The notes under the pieces: model-generated
The model's database searches: none
Told to the model about the DNA's origin: nothing
The model's input: only the letters and a program-made list of their open reading frames with translations
Program-made: the position numbers and the translations under genes
NCBI GenBank assembly: GCA_018136815.1
Contig: CM030935.1
Span: 2,601,092 to 2,665,091, forward strand
Direction: 5' to 3'
DNA: 64,000 bases
Source: Isochrysis galbana
Lineage: Eukaryota; Haptophyta; Isochrysidales; Isochrysidaceae
In this document: positions 1 through 9,913 of the stretch, in pieces
Layout: each line of letters opens with the position of its first letter
How positions within the stretch are numbered: the first letter of the stretch is position 1

Positions 1-2
1 TA

Positions 3-137
3 CGCCGGGGGGAGCAAGCCGAGAATGATCGGGCAAAGCGGGCAAGGGCGCGTGCGGCTCGGCTGGCTGCGCGTGAGGAGCGACGCGGCAGCCGCGAGCA
101 AGGATCGGAGAAGCGCCGGCGCTCCGCACGCTCTTAG
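3..137 (+). CDS. 3' end of a basic Arg/Ala-rich ORF (partial)
   Basis: An open frame enters from the left edge and ends at TAG 135-137. Its 44 visible residues are very rich in Arg, Ala and Glu, with segments such as RAKRARARAARLAAREERRG. Runs like this occur in linkers of Helitron-type helicases and in many nuclear proteins, so the composition is not diagnostic. The start lies outside the window. Confidence 0.25.
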   Translation, partial: RRGEQAENDRAKRARARAARLAAREERRGSREQGSEKRRRSARS

Positions 138-166
138 TGCCCTAGCGCGTTCGCTTTCGTGGTGGT

Positions 167-703
167 GTGCGGCGGGCGCCGTATGATCCTTCGCGTGGAG
201 TGTTGTCGTTGAGTTCAGACGCCCCGAGCGCGCGGCAGGGTGGCACTGGGTCGGATGATGACTCTGATGCGGCTGACGGCGACAGTGCGAGTCCCGTGCG
301 TGCGCGTAGGCGGCTGGTGCAATTGTCCGGATCTTTCACTCTTAGGGACATGTGGGGAGAGAAGCAAAAGAGGCAGCAAGAGGCAGCAAAGGTAGAGGAT
401 GCAGCTCAAAGAAAGAAGGCCGCGCGGCTGGAGAAGCGCGCCGAAGATGAGGAGCGGTCTCGTGTTCGGCGTGACGCCTTCGTAGCGTGCAAGGATGTGT
501 GCATGTGTGCGATTGTTCCGTGTCCGTGGGAGGGGTTCATGTTATGTGACAACTGTGGGAACTTGAAGAAAGGGTGGTGCAAGAAGAGAGAGTGTGTGAA
601 GTGGCGCAAGAGTCCCGTTTCAGTGGCTAGTGCCCTCGTTGTGGGCCTTGAGAGTGGTGTTTGTGCCTCCGGCGCCGCCTCCGACGTTGGGGCCTGTCCA
701 TGA
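167..703 (+). CDS. hypothetical protein with a C-terminal cysteine cluster
   Basis: A 178-residue ORF I do not recognise. The first 60 residues are Ser/Asp-rich. Residues about 65-105 are a charged K/R/E helix that could form a coiled coil. Residues about 108-146 hold eight cysteines, including CKDVCMCAIVPC, LCDNCG and CKKREC, spaced like a compact zinc-binding module. The ORF ends within a low-complexity tail. It begins 30 bases after the stop of the basic ORF at the left edge, so the two could be exons of one gene or pieces of a mobile-element gene. No intron is needed to read it. The cysteine spacing supports real coding sequence, but the function is unknown. Confidence 0.4.
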   Translation: MRRAPYDPSRGVLSLSSDAPSARQGGTGSDDDSDAADGDSASPVRARRRLVQLSGSFTLRDMWGEKQKRQQEAAKVEDAAQRKKAARLEKRAEDEERSRVRRDAFVACKDVCMCAIVPCPWEGFMLCDNCGNLKKGWCKKRECVKWRKSPVSVASALVVGLESGVCASGAASDVGACP

Positions 704-883
704 GGCTCCTGGTTCCGTGCGCGTGCGTATGTAAAATGTCATTGTGAGTCACCATGTGCATCAATCAGAAAAAAAGCACATGTCGGCGCACAGCATGCCT
801 AGGGGCATCTTTTATCCAGTGGCAGCCACCTCTAGTTGTCAACGGGCCGATTTTCATTTTCACCCATGGAAATGGGGCATGCC

Positions 884-1743
884 AACCTCATTTTTATAAG
901 TAGGAGGCCAATGGGGGCCTCGCGCCCCCCTCTCTCCATCGCAGACACCCCCTGGGTGGGCCTGCACAACCAACCTCAGCCCCTGCCTGCTGGCAGGGGC
1001 TGAGCTGACACCAATCTGGCCCAGGCCTTCGCCGAGCGCGCGCCGCGCGCCGCACGCACTCGCCTGCACTGGCCCTCGCTCGTACTGACCCCCCCCTCAC
1101 CACTGAGCCACAGACCACCGAGGCCGCCAGGAGGGCACCCAGGGCCAGCGAGGCGAGCGAGGGAGAGGCAGGAGAGGCCAGGGGCACTGCCCCAGCCTCC
1201 ACTGCCCCCTGAGCTGCCCTGGCTGGCCCTCTGGGGGGCCCCGAGGGGCCCCCCAGAAGGGGGCCATGGCGCGCGACATGCAGCACACGCCCGTAGGAGA
1301 ACGAAGAGAACGACGGGAAAAGAACGACAAAAAAAAGGCACGATCCAGCTCGAGAATAGGTAAGAGAACCGCCTGTTTACGGTATATCAACGGGAGGACA
1401 CCCCGCGCGGCAAGCGAACACCGCGAAAGTGCGGCAGCGGACGAAGAAAGGCCGAAGGGCGGGGGCCGAGACCCCCCGGGGACAATATAAGATAGTTCAG
1501 AAGGCGTTTTACGTTTGTCTGCCACAGGAACACCCAGCAACAGGTCTGCCCCAGCCCGCCCCTTGCGCTTGGCCTGTCGTAGTGCACGCGGCCCCCCCCC
1601 CGATACCAAAGACAAAGGAATGAAGGGGGTAGTGTAAAGGGAGTGAGTGTTCTGGGGTATAGGCGATGGCGTGAGTCGGTACCGTGAGTGCGTGGTCTTT
1701 ATAGCTAGCGGTAGTAGCCTGAATCTTCAGATGTTTTTTTTTA
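884..1743 (+). mobile_element. 860-bp LINE-like non-autonomous retroelement, copy B1, with exact ends
   Basis: Perfect 15-bp direct repeats, GAAATGGGGCATGCC, lie at 869-883 and 1744-1758 and fix the ends. The element begins AACCTCATTTTTATAAGTAGG, a degenerate hairpin, followed by ATG at 911. The short peptide that follows starts MGASRPPLSIADTP and recurs at 18368 and at 42535 (minus). The 3' end reads GAATCTTCAGATG followed by nine T and one A. The same 3' motif closes LINE copies at 24279 and 32708. I infer an internally deleted passenger of the resident LINE machinery. It has no reverse transcriptase of its own; the antisense frames across it are low-complexity shadows. Confidence 0.85.
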
Positions 1744-1849
1744 GAAATGGGGCATGCCCATGAAGCGGCAGCCTCTAGTTCAAAACCAAAGCCAAAGCTA
1801 TTCATCTACATCTACTTATGGCCAGCCCATCGCTCTGACCAACCGGAGC

Positions 1850-1967
1850 CACCTGATGGCGGTGGGGGGGAGGGCCGGGAGAGTGGGGGTGTAGAAAATT
1901 TTTGCTGCGTTGAAGTAGTGAGTCCACGGCCGCGTGTGCGGTGTGAATATTAAAAGGTTTAATTTAA
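1850..1967 (+). repeat. 3' fragment of a D-type retroelement
   Basis: The stretch runs from a GATGGCGGTGGGGGGGAG block through GGGGGTGTAGAAA to the end motif GTGTGCGGTGTGAATATT, then AAAAGGTTTAATTT. The same order of blocks is found, inverted, at 13420-13540 (element D1) and at 40040-40130. It appears to be a 5'-truncated copy. I saw no duplication flanking it. Confidence 0.5.
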
Positions 1968-2149
1968 GTTAGTACTTTCGACTATCGTCTTGCCCATCCC
2001 CCTTGAGCTAGCCATCTTCAAGCAAAGCAAGACCTCCCACTTCCCCACGCTCATGACCGAATGAACACTACAGTGCACATTTGCCAACAGACTAGAGCGC
2101 TCGCTCCCCGTGGAGAGTCGGCTTGTGCGAACTCTGACAGTACATCTGC

Positions 2150-3280
2150 CTACAACTCCGCCACCTCAGCGTTGTACCACGGAGTGTCAGCATCGCCGAG
2201 AATGAACAAGAGGTGGGACCCCTCGAGCCATCCCGCATCCAAGACGTACAGCCGGGCAAGTTCAGCTAGCGCGAGGAGTGCGACTAGCATGACGCCGCGG
2301 CTGATGATCCATGAGGCGAACAGCCAGCTGGCATCGCGAGCGTTCCCTTGGACTGCATGACTAGCAGCCGAATCCATTGGTTGCACATTTAAAGGCGAAG
2401 AATAAGGAGTGGGCTCTGGTTGCGGCTCTTTCTCGGGCGTGCTGGAAGTGACTGCTGGTTGTACAGCCTGCGCCTGCTCACGCTGTGCGGCAAGAGCTTG
2501 CGTTTGATAGTCATGCAGCACATCCATTCGCTTGCGGATTGAGTCCAGCCCATCTTCTCCCTTGAGTGAGTCCATTTGTGAGCGAAGCTCCGTGAGCTGC
2601 TCTGTGATACTCTTTGTTGCTTCAGCCAGATCGTGGGCAAGCGCTCCTGTAGCGGCGGCGGCTCCAAATGGTAGGAGATCACCATCCTCTTCATCGCTGT
2701 AGTGTGAAAAGCCCATCGCATTCTCATTCGCAGCAGAGAAGACGTCACCTGTCCGCGTTGGTGGTGGGCGGCTCACAGCTGGCGACGCACTGTAGATGGA
2801 TGAACACGAGCGAAATGTCGACGCCGCAGATACAGCATTCGCCATGGTCAGAGATCGGCGAGTGGGCGTCACTGAACGCCGGGTGGGCGTAGCGCATCTG
2901 CAGGTGGGCGTTACAGACCGACGTGTGGGGGTGCCCCAAACAGGAGTGCCAACGGACGAGGTCATGCTCGGCGTATCGATGCACGTCTGCTCGGTACGAG
3001 CGTACGCTCCCTCTTCAAGGCCAGGTACTACCTCTGTCAGATACCGGCGGATAAGACGGCTGAGTCGCTCCTGCTTTGCCGTACCAAGTTGGTGCTTGTG
3101 TGCAAAGGCGGCCGCGAGAAGGTCGGGGTCATCCACGGCCGCTCCGTGCAGCCCGATCCGATCCGTCTTGCCCTCGGCAAGCGCGACCTCGAGGTAGATG
3201 AGCGGCGGGGCTAAGAGGTCGACCTTTTGCGCGGCAGGCGGCGTCGCGCACCTCTCGGCTGTCTGGGGCGCTGCCCACAT
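2150..3280 (-). CDS. tail-anchored coiled-coil protein, function unknown
   Basis: A 376-residue ORF. Residues about 18-75 form a compact block (LIYLEVALAEGKTDRIGLHG, later AFAHKHQLG) resembling a short ubiquitin-like or PB1-like module found at the N terminus of many protist proteins; this is an inference from pattern only. Residues about 110-150 are a degenerate tandem repeat around TPTRRSV, a likely phosphorylated linker. Residues about 215-275 are a predicted coiled coil (ATKSITEQLTELRSQMDSLK). One hydrophobic helix at about 326-345 is followed by a 30-residue tail. The layout, cytosolic head, coiled coil and C-terminal membrane anchor, suggests an organelle-surface tether. The start at 3280 is the first ATG before the conserved block. 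Confidence 0.6.
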   Translation of the reverse strand: MWAAPQTAERCATPPAAQKVDLLAPPLIYLEVALAEGKTDRIGLHGAAVDDPDLLAAAFAHKHQLGTAKQERLSRLIRRYLTEVVPGLEEGAYARTEQTCIDTPSMTSSVGTPVWGTPTRRSVTPTCRCATPTRRSVTPTRRSLTMANAVSAASTFRSCSSIYSASPAVSRPPPTRTGDVFSAANENAMGFSHYSDEEDGDLLPFGAAAATGALAHDLAEATKSITEQLTELRSQMDSLKGEDGLDSIRKRMDVLHDYQTQALAAQREQAQAVQPAVTSSTPEKEPQPEPTPYSSPLNVQPMDSAASHAVQGNARDASWLFASWIISRGVMLVALLALAELARLYVLDAGWLEGSHLLFILGDADTPWYNAEVAEL

Positions 3281-3769
3281 CCTCGTCGCGAGAGGGGCTC
3301 GCGACTTGCGAGATGATGGAGAGGAGGGGGCGCGCCGGCCGCCGCCGGAGGCGAAAAAACGATTTGCAGGACTCTACTAGATAAAAGGAATGAACGCCGC
3401 CGTCCGCTGCTTGTCGCCCCTTGTTCATGTTTCCGTGTGTGCACTTTTCTATGGGTCTTCCGTCTCTAGGCCGGCTGCACTCCAACTGAAGCCTGGCGGG
3501 GCCTAGAGTAATTATGTTGTGCTAGGGCCATAAGCCAAGCTCCACCCTTAGAAACAAGGGGGCGAAAGGGGATGGTGGCGGGTAGGCTTTAGCGCATAGT
3601 AGTGTGTGTGTGTGTTGGGCCGAGGCGAGCGGCGCGCGGCGGCGCGCGGTGGCGAGCAAAGAGAGCGAAGCGACGCTCCCCTTCCCCTTCCCCCGCGGGG
3701 GGCGAAGTTAGGGGTCAGTAGAAATTATATACCTAAAAAGCCGGGAGGGGCGTGACAAAAAAAGGGAAC
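3281..3769. other. spacer with GC-rich simple sequence
   Basis: No gene is recognised here. It contains a GT microsatellite at about 3602-3616 and GGCGCGCGGCGGCGCGCGGT-type sequence at about 3630-3650. Confidence 0.4.
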
Positions 3770-4717
3770 CTCGAGTTGCACCCTCTTGTGGCCCTATGCG
3801 CTGCCAGTTTATGTTGGATTGCGTTAGCGGGGTGTAGATTCGATCTATGCGTGTGTGTATGGTCCTTGAGAGCCTCGTGAAACCGCTGCACGTGAAGCCG
3901 TTTACCAGCCGGTGCGCGTCGATGTATCCCATCGAGTTTATCGCTGCCCTCCATCTGGGGCCGTGCGTATTACCGTAGGTGTAATTGTCGTCTTTGCTTT
4001 TGGTGTCTATATCTACGTCTTCGACGCAGTTGAAGTCCCCCCCATTAAGGAGTCTTGGTCTTGACCCAACTGGCTATCTCTCAATCTGTCGATTTGCGCC
4101 GCTCTTTCTGCTGGCGAGGCGCTTAGGTATATTGATGCTATTTCTATTTCTTTTGTATATATGTCCCCCTGGGCGCGCCGGAGGCCCTTAAACCATTTTG
4201 GTCAAGACTAGCGGATAAGATCGACGGAAGAGTCGCCAAACTAGCACCGGCTACAAACTACATGACGACTTTCGGACGAACGTCAGTGGCAAACTTCATG
4301 ATATACGGGATGCCCAGATACTGGTTGCAAACATTGGCCGCCCCTAAGTGGTTTCACTCACGGGTACAAAGAGCGGTAGATGCCGTCCTCTGGAATAGCC
4401 CATACACAAATAAACAAAATAAATGGATAAAACACCCATGCTACGTCACATCGCACGAGAAAAGAGAAAAGCGCGATTAGGACGCTGGGGTTGGGGCTCC
4501 TGGATTGGTCGGCGGTTCTGCGTTGTGAGCTGTCCAACTGCATTTGGGGCCGTGTGTCGGGTCGTGGCCCGCGGGTACCTGGGCTGGCGTGGCTCCGGCT
4601 GGAGGTCGCTGCGGCTGCAGGGCGTCAGTCATGGCTTGGTCAGCCAGCGCGGCGGGGGGGGCGGAGAGAGAGGAGGGGAGCGGGGCGCGCTCCATGACCC
4701 TATCGTTATAACGATAG
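3770..4717 (-). mobile_element. scrambled LINE: 5' end, inverted RT piece, endonuclease piece
   Basis: Read on the minus strand, the copy starts at the hairpin 4700-4717 (CTATCGTTATAACGATAG) followed by ATG at 4694 and MERAPLPSS. It runs to about 4480. From about 4166 to 4480 the sequence is inverted and encodes, on the plus strand, the region after the LINE reverse transcriptase (IYGMPRYWLQTLAAPKWFH). From about 4165 down to 3770 the minus strand encodes an APE-type endonuclease with SLMGGDFNCVEDV and HTRIDRIYTPLT. The order 5' end, inverted downstream piece, endonuclease shows rearrangement or 5' inversion after insertion. All frames are incomplete. Confidence 0.75.
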
Positions 4718-5187
4718 TTGTCGGTCACCGCACCTACGAGGAGATCCGCAGCCCAGCCCTCAAGTTCTGCGAACACATGGAGGAGGGCATGAGCGGCGCC
4801 ATCCTGGCGATGCTGCTCGTCACAGCCTCCGGCATGGGCCGTGGATGTGGAGACTTCCGCGTGGATCTGGCCAAGGAACGCTACCCGTCGATGTGGGCAC
4901 TCATCGAGCCATACATGGGCCGTTGGTGCAAGGCAAAGCTCATGCTCGTCGGCGACTACTCCGACGAGTACGACAGGATCCCAAAGACCAAATACATTGG
5001 AGACGAGGCCGCCGTCGCGTACCTCTGCATGGAATACATCACGGCGGTCGCGTACGCTGAAACGAGTCCCATGGTGCAAGTGCGCCGAGCAGCTGGCAAA
5101 CTCTACATGGAGAACAAGAAGGCCGTCCTCGCACGCATCACGGACCTCGCCACCCAAGATCAGCCAAGCGACATCGTCGCCTGCTAG
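4718..5187 (+). pseudogene. C-terminal host ORF fragment cut by a LINE
   Basis: From just after the LINE hairpin an open frame encodes about 155 residues and ends at TAG 5185-5187. It reads HRTYEEIRSPALKFCEHMEE near the start and later WCKAKLMLVGDYSDEYDRIP. Codons look host-like, with GC at third positions. The open frame continues backwards through the antisense of the LINE, so the true upstream exon or start has been replaced. I do not recognise the family; helix-rich, no signal peptide. It may be a dead fragment, or a 3' exon still spliced from elsewhere. Confidence 0.45.
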
Positions 5188-5477
5188 GACATCGACAATA
5201 GGATCGAGGATGAGGGGTGTGAGAAAAAGACGAAAAAGATGAAAACTCAGCCTGCGTAGCTGGGGGTTACCGTGTGTATGTGTGTGGGGGGGGAAGTTGC
5301 TATGCGCACGCGCCGCGTCCTTGTATGTGTCGTGATTAGCTTTTGTACTCATCTTCGTAATAAACTGGAGGAATTGTTATTCCTACCTAAAAAGAAAACA
5401 AGCGTTCTGAGCAAAAAAAAATTATCACCTGGCTGTCTTTTGACGGAACGCGACTTCCATGGGACTAGGGGGCAGCC

Positions 5478-5560
5478 TGCGGCGGGGGGGCCTGAGGAGG
5501 GGGGAGGGGAGAGTCGCGCCGGCGCGCTCCATCGCAACCAAATATAAAGTTAGTTGAGGA
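5478..5560 (-). mobile_element. LINE 5' end fragment (MERA type)
   Basis: On the minus strand a degenerate AACTAACTTTATATTTGGTT hairpin (about 5539-5558) precedes ATG at 5532 and the MERAGATLP-type start shared with copies at 4694, 28754, 30783 and 61707. The copy is cut after about 20 codons. Next to it at 5438-5457 lies TTTTGACGGAACGCGACTTC, a motif repeated elsewhere in the window. Confidence 0.5.
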
Positions 5561-5876
5561 GAGTAATATTAGATTACTGTGTATTTGCGCCGCAGGTTCT
5601 CTTTTCTCTATTACTCGATCGAAAGCCAATGTCAAAATGTTATCCCCCATCACCATCACCGCGGCCGCCCATTCAGCTTTCAACTTCCTCAACTGACCGT
5701 GAGCATCCTCAGCGTTGACACGTCGACACCGCCCTGTTGACTTTGACCCGGACGCCCTTCATCACCCCCGTCACGTATACTACGTGCATTTATGGAAATC
5801 AGGAGGACTTGGGCGATAGCACACAAAACTCCTGCGTCAAGCCTCACACAAGCCACCCAACACCAGAAGTCATTTC

Positions 5877-7295
5877 TCACACCATCTCCTTGGGATTCAC
5901 CTCTCGCACTTGTATGGGAGGCGGGAGCAGGCGATTAACACCAGCCAGACGCGATGGTGGCGGCCGAGCCGGTGCGTGATGTTCGCCCTGGCTGGCCCGT
6001 CGAAGGTGCATCTGATCTCGTATATTGGGCGATGACGAGCGGCGGTCACGCTTGATTGGGTGAGTAACATCCCGAAACCTACGATACAATGACGGGTCGA
6101 AAGAGAGCGAGCGCGAACGCGCTTTGAGCCCACGCATCTTCTCGTTGAGCATTCCCAGTCCAAGCGCATCACGAGGCATCCCACGTAAGGCGAGGGCTCT
6201 TCGCCTATGGAAGACCCTCTGTTCCTCGGCATCTTCAGATTGCAGTACCGGAGTCGTCGCGCCCTTCACGCAGATGGGCGACTCTGGCGTCTGGGGTACC
6301 GAGCTGCTCACGGCAAGTGCGTCAGCCTGCGCCTTGTCGTCGGTGTCGGCGGGTTTTGCAGAAAGGAGCGCTAAGCCGCACGTCGCAAGCGCGACTCCGA
6401 CACCAAAGCAGGCCATGTGGTCGTACGTCATTGCGCCAAACTCATTGAAGAATATCCCGCCAGAGATGGTGGTCAACACAATCAGCAGTGCCTGGTAGCA
6501 GGGAATGGCATAGCTGACCGAGGCACCTGTCAGCGCAGTATCGAGCAGATATAGCTGCAGTGGTGCGGTGAAGCACAGCCCGCTGAGCGCAGCAAATGGT
6601 GCGGGTGACCGCAATGGTGACTTCTCAGAAGAGAAGTCTCCATGAGCTCCATGCAAAGCGACTGCCACCACCTTGACGAACAATTGTGAGAGCGCGCCAC
6701 AGACGGCGGCAGAATACGCGGACAGCGCAGTGCCTAGGTGCGTCGTGGCGCTCGCGGGGCGAATGGCCAGCATGAAGCACCACAGGATGACGGTGAGGAG
6801 TGAGGTTCCAGCAAAGGTAGCGAACACAGGCTGGGAAAAGGCGGTTAGAGCATCCTCAGTCTCTGTCGAGCCGCCATCGACAGGCTCCCCAATCTCAGCA
6901 TCATGCTCGGCGCCCGGGCCAAATATACTGACCAAAGTGACGCCCAGTATGATGAGCACCGCGCCGGCCACATCAGAGGAGGAGAGAGCTTCGGGCGCGG
7001 CGAAGACACCGGATGAGGCGATCAGCAGTGTGAAGACGATGGTCATACCAGCGAAGGGCGCTACAGTGGCAAGGGGGAGGATGCCTAGCACGTAGACATC
7101 GAAGACGGTGGTGAGAATTCCAAGGAAGCAGAAGCCGATCAGCCAGCGCCAGCGTAGGAAGAAGGGACGCTGTCCCTCGTGGACGGTCGACTCCTTCATG
7201 AGCAGCAGCCCGGTCGCTGCACAGAAGCAGCCAAGGCAGATGAGCGCAACACCCTGGACGAACTCGTCGCGCTTGAGCGCGCCACCCGATCCCAT
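5877..7295 (-). CDS. NIPA-like (DUF803) membrane transporter
   Basis: A 472-residue multi-pass membrane protein, starting MGSGGALKRDEFVQGVALIC. About nine hydrophobic helices fill residues 10-335. The pattern of an N-terminal helix, a short basic loop (FFLRWRWLIG), then GILTTVFDVYVLGILPLATV and paired small-residue helices fits the NIPA magnesium-transporter branch of the drug/metabolite transporter superfamily. A cytosolic tail of about 130 residues, rich in Ser, Arg and His, follows. I chose the ATG at 7295; the same frame is open to 7616, but the added stretch is low-complexity and covers a C-rich region more like a leader. By family knowledge it would move magnesium across an internal or plasma membrane; substrate is not visible from sequence. 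Confidence 0.7.
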   Translation of the reverse strand: MGSGGALKRDEFVQGVALICLGCFCAATGLLLMKESTVHEGQRPFFLRWRWLIGFCFLGILTTVFDVYVLGILPLATVAPFAGMTIVFTLLIASSGVFAAPEALSSSDVAGAVLIILGVTLVSIFGPGAEHDAEIGEPVDGGSTETEDALTAFSQPVFATFAGTSLLTVILWCFMLAIRPASATTHLGTALSAYSAAVCGALSQLFVKVVAVALHGAHGDFSSEKSPLRSPAPFAALSGLCFTAPLQLYLLDTALTGASVSYAIPCYQALLIVLTTISGGIFFNEFGAMTYDHMACFGVGVALATCGLALLSAKPADTDDKAQADALAVSSSVPQTPESPICVKGATTPVLQSEDAEEQRVFHRRRALALRGMPRDALGLGMLNEKMRGLKARSRSLSFDPSLYRRFRDVTHPIKRDRRSSSPNIRDQMHLRRASQGEHHAPARPPPSRLAGVNRLLPPPIQVREVNPKEMV

Positions 7296-7843
7296 CCGGC
7301 CGCTCGCGCCCCGCCAGTAGCTGCCGGCGGCAGCACACGGCCAGGCGGCTTCCCCCTCCCTCCCTTCCACCCCCTCCCTCTCCCCCTTCCCCCCAGAAGC
7401 CCCAAAGCAAGGTTGTCTTCGCCTGCTGACGGCGGTTTTCGGGTGGGGGCCTCGCCCCCCTTTCGGTATTTCATCGATCATTGAAGTGTGCGCGGACCTT
7501 CTTCCTCTCTCATCCCTCGCTGGTAAAAAATAGTTGAACACTGTCAAAACCCCTGAAAGTTTTCCTCGCGCCGAAGCGCAACCACGAAATGCGCGACGGC
7601 GCGCGAGAATGAACACCCGTCAACTACTAAAAAAGTGAACGTGCGTAATTTTATTTACCACCTACTTGTAAGTGAAGAGCCCCTGGTAACTTTAATCTCC
7701 CCCTCCCCCGCCCCCTGTCCTTCTCTCCTCTTTTCTCTAGAGTAGAGTACTCCCTAGACTACTAACTCTTCTTTCCGTTTCCGATTGATTTGGGAGAAGT
7801 GGGAGAAGGAAGGAGAAAGAAGCGAGGAGAGCTAGCGGCACCC
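7296..7843. promoter_or_regulatory. shared upstream region of the divergent NIPA-like and four-exon genes
   Basis: About 550 bases separate two divergent start codons. The stretch has pyrimidine-rich blocks (7340-7400 and 7697-7737) and an AGTAGAGTACTCC-type sequence near 7740. No TATA element is evident. It most likely holds both promoters. Confidence 0.4.
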
Positions 7844-9093
7844 ATGTCGCGCCACAACGTGTACGAGACGGCTTCGTCCGATGCGGTGGTGGAGGAGGAG
7901 AGCTCGCGCGAGGAGATGTCGGTGCGGCTGCAGCGACACGTGAAGAACCTCAACGTGCGCCCGCTCTTTACCAGGGACTGGCTGCTCGTCAACAAGTCGG
8001 CGCGGATCCTTGCGGACATAGCGCTCAAGCAGAGCCGCTCGGCTAGCCTCTCGAGCAAGCACCAGACGCTGTGGGAGGGCGACGAGATGGTAGCGCGCAT
8101 GATATTCGAGGACGGGCGACTCAACGTTGTCCTCAGGATACTGAACGCCGCGTCCGACGAGCTGGAGAAGCATGTAAGCGCCACTCGCAACTGTGCCGTT
8201 CATCCTGCCGATACGGCTCCTTTGCCGCCGCATACCTCTAAACCGCCGCTTCTCACCCCGTCCCCGTCGTTGAATGCAGATCATGGACGAGTCTAATAGT
8301 ATGTTCTCACTTGGGGCCACTGCGAGCGGATTGGAGTCCGCCGAGGCTGCATGCTCCTTGGCTGCTGAGTTCGTGATGGGCATCGCGTGCATTTTGCACA
8401 TGCTGCTACGTCACGTGGAGGCTGTGCAGACGATCGACTTGCCCGCTCTGATGCATTACATCTCAAAGGTACCTTCCACACGAGCTGTTATCCACTTAAA
8501 TGCGTTTGCTGTTGGTGCAAGTCTCATACCGCCTCTCCCATGGATCAACCTCTGCCTTCAGATGCTGAGTATCGCCTTGGAAAAATCGTTTGTATCCAAC
8601 TCATTTGAGAGGTCGCCGGCGCACTACGCCATCCTATTTCTGGTGGAGGTGACAGGTCACATGGAAGATGTCGGAGAAGAGAAGGTGAGAACAACCAGAT
8701 TCGTGGATTTGAATAGTGTGCTCAGGCCCATCCGCCTCCAAACTGGTAGTTGGGACTTGTTTCACAATCAAGGTCGTCATATGGTTGAGTGCGATCACTA
8801 TCTCCTCTCCCTGCGCACAGGTGATGGCACTGATCAACGAAAATGGCATCACCTCTCTCGTAATATCTTTCTTACACAAATACCACAAAGAAGCTAGCAA
8901 AAATGTTCAATTATCTGGTTGTAGGTTCTTATCAGCCGTTTTGGACGCCGAGGACAAACCGATGCTAACCGCGGAAAGTAAAACTCATCTCCGAGACTTC
9001 GATGCGCTCGTCATTGGACAGTGGAATCTTGAACCTGCCGAACGACGGCGGCTGCGCCCATTGATGGATGAGATTGCAAGAGCTATGGGGTGA
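7844..9093 (+). CDS. four-exon helical (armadillo-like) protein, 304 aa
   Basis: Exons 7844-8173, 8280-8468, 8562-8684 and 8821-9093 join in phase 0 at every junction. Donors are GTAAGC, GTACCT and GTGAGA; acceptors are GCAG, TCAG and ACAG. Introns are 106, 93 and 136 bases. The joined product of 304 residues starts MSRHNVYETASSDAVVEEE. An acidic head is followed by amphipathic helices throughout, with hydrophobic periodicity like ARM/HEAT repeats (ITSLVISFLHKYHKEASKNV). An in-frame ATG at 7790 would add 18 residues; the 7844 ATG has the stronger context (CACCCATG). I do not recognise the family. A scaffold role is a guess. Confidence 0.7.
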
Positions 9094-9860
9094 GAGGGTT
9101 CTTGATCAGTCGATGCGATCCGGAACCTCACATGTGTTAGATTGCTGCTAGGTGCTCCTCTTCCGAAATGGATAGATGTGAAATGTGAGCTCCATGTGCT
9201 CCCGTCTCCGTGCCCGTATCTGCCCGCTTTCCCGGTCGCCATTCCACCTAGCCCCACCTACCTCAGTGGCATCGCCACATTGCCCATGACGCAACACGCA
9301 CGAGAGTCAGGCGGATGACGGGCTCCTCCGGGCTGCGTGTAAGCATCAATTGTGTTAAAATACAGATCATTCTCATTCTCGCCGCGCACGCGGCTTTGGA
9401 CCGCCACTTTGCATGTAGGTAGGGGGGCGTCAGTTGTCGTGTAGATCCTTTTGTCGGAATCCGTTTGCCTCCTAGCTCATTCGAGGTGGGCGCGTTGGTT
9501 GTCGCCGGGCGGTCGGGTTGTAGACCGTTTTCGGTTGTTGTCACCCCGTTGTCTCTGATGGTAAAGCCAGTCTGGCTTCTATATCTAGCGCACGTGCCAC
9601 CATAGCAAGGTTGTCGCTCATTTCGAGCTCTCTAAAAAGCGAAAAATAAAATGGCTTATTCCTTTGACCTTTGAGTTTTGGAGAATTTCTCCTCTACCCC
9701 TCTCACTAGGACTAGGAGACGCCCCAGGGTACCCGGGGAACGTGAGGCACAACGGGGATTTAGTTTCAAACACCCTCCCACAAATACAAATACAGCCGCG
9801 GGACCTCAGTATTGGAACGGAGGTAGTAGATAGTAATAGGTGATAGGTGCTAGCTAGCCC
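9094..9860. other. spacer with a mariner-like terminal repeat
   Basis: No gene recognised. At about 9815-9834 lies TTGGAACGGAGGTAG followed by TA, identical to the right end of the element at 36441-37452; no matching left end was found nearby. Confidence 0.4.
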
Positions 9861-9882
9861 AGAATCTTCAAATGTTTTTTTA
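9840..9882 (+). mobile_element. 3' terminus of a LINE-family copy
   Basis: AGCCCAGAATCTTCAAATG followed by seven T matches the 3' end of element B1 and of the LINE copies at 24279 and 32708. Immediately after it begins, inverted, a LINE 5' end hairpin that is split by element C1. The 5' body of this copy is not recognisable. Confidence 0.5.
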
Positions 9883-9913
9883 AAGAAGATGACCCTATCG
9901 TTTTACGTTTTGA

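Noticed and set aside
894-1615. Several 100-170 residue minus-strand frames across element B1
   Set aside because: Overlapping GC-rich frames with low-complexity composition, antisense to a defined retroelement.
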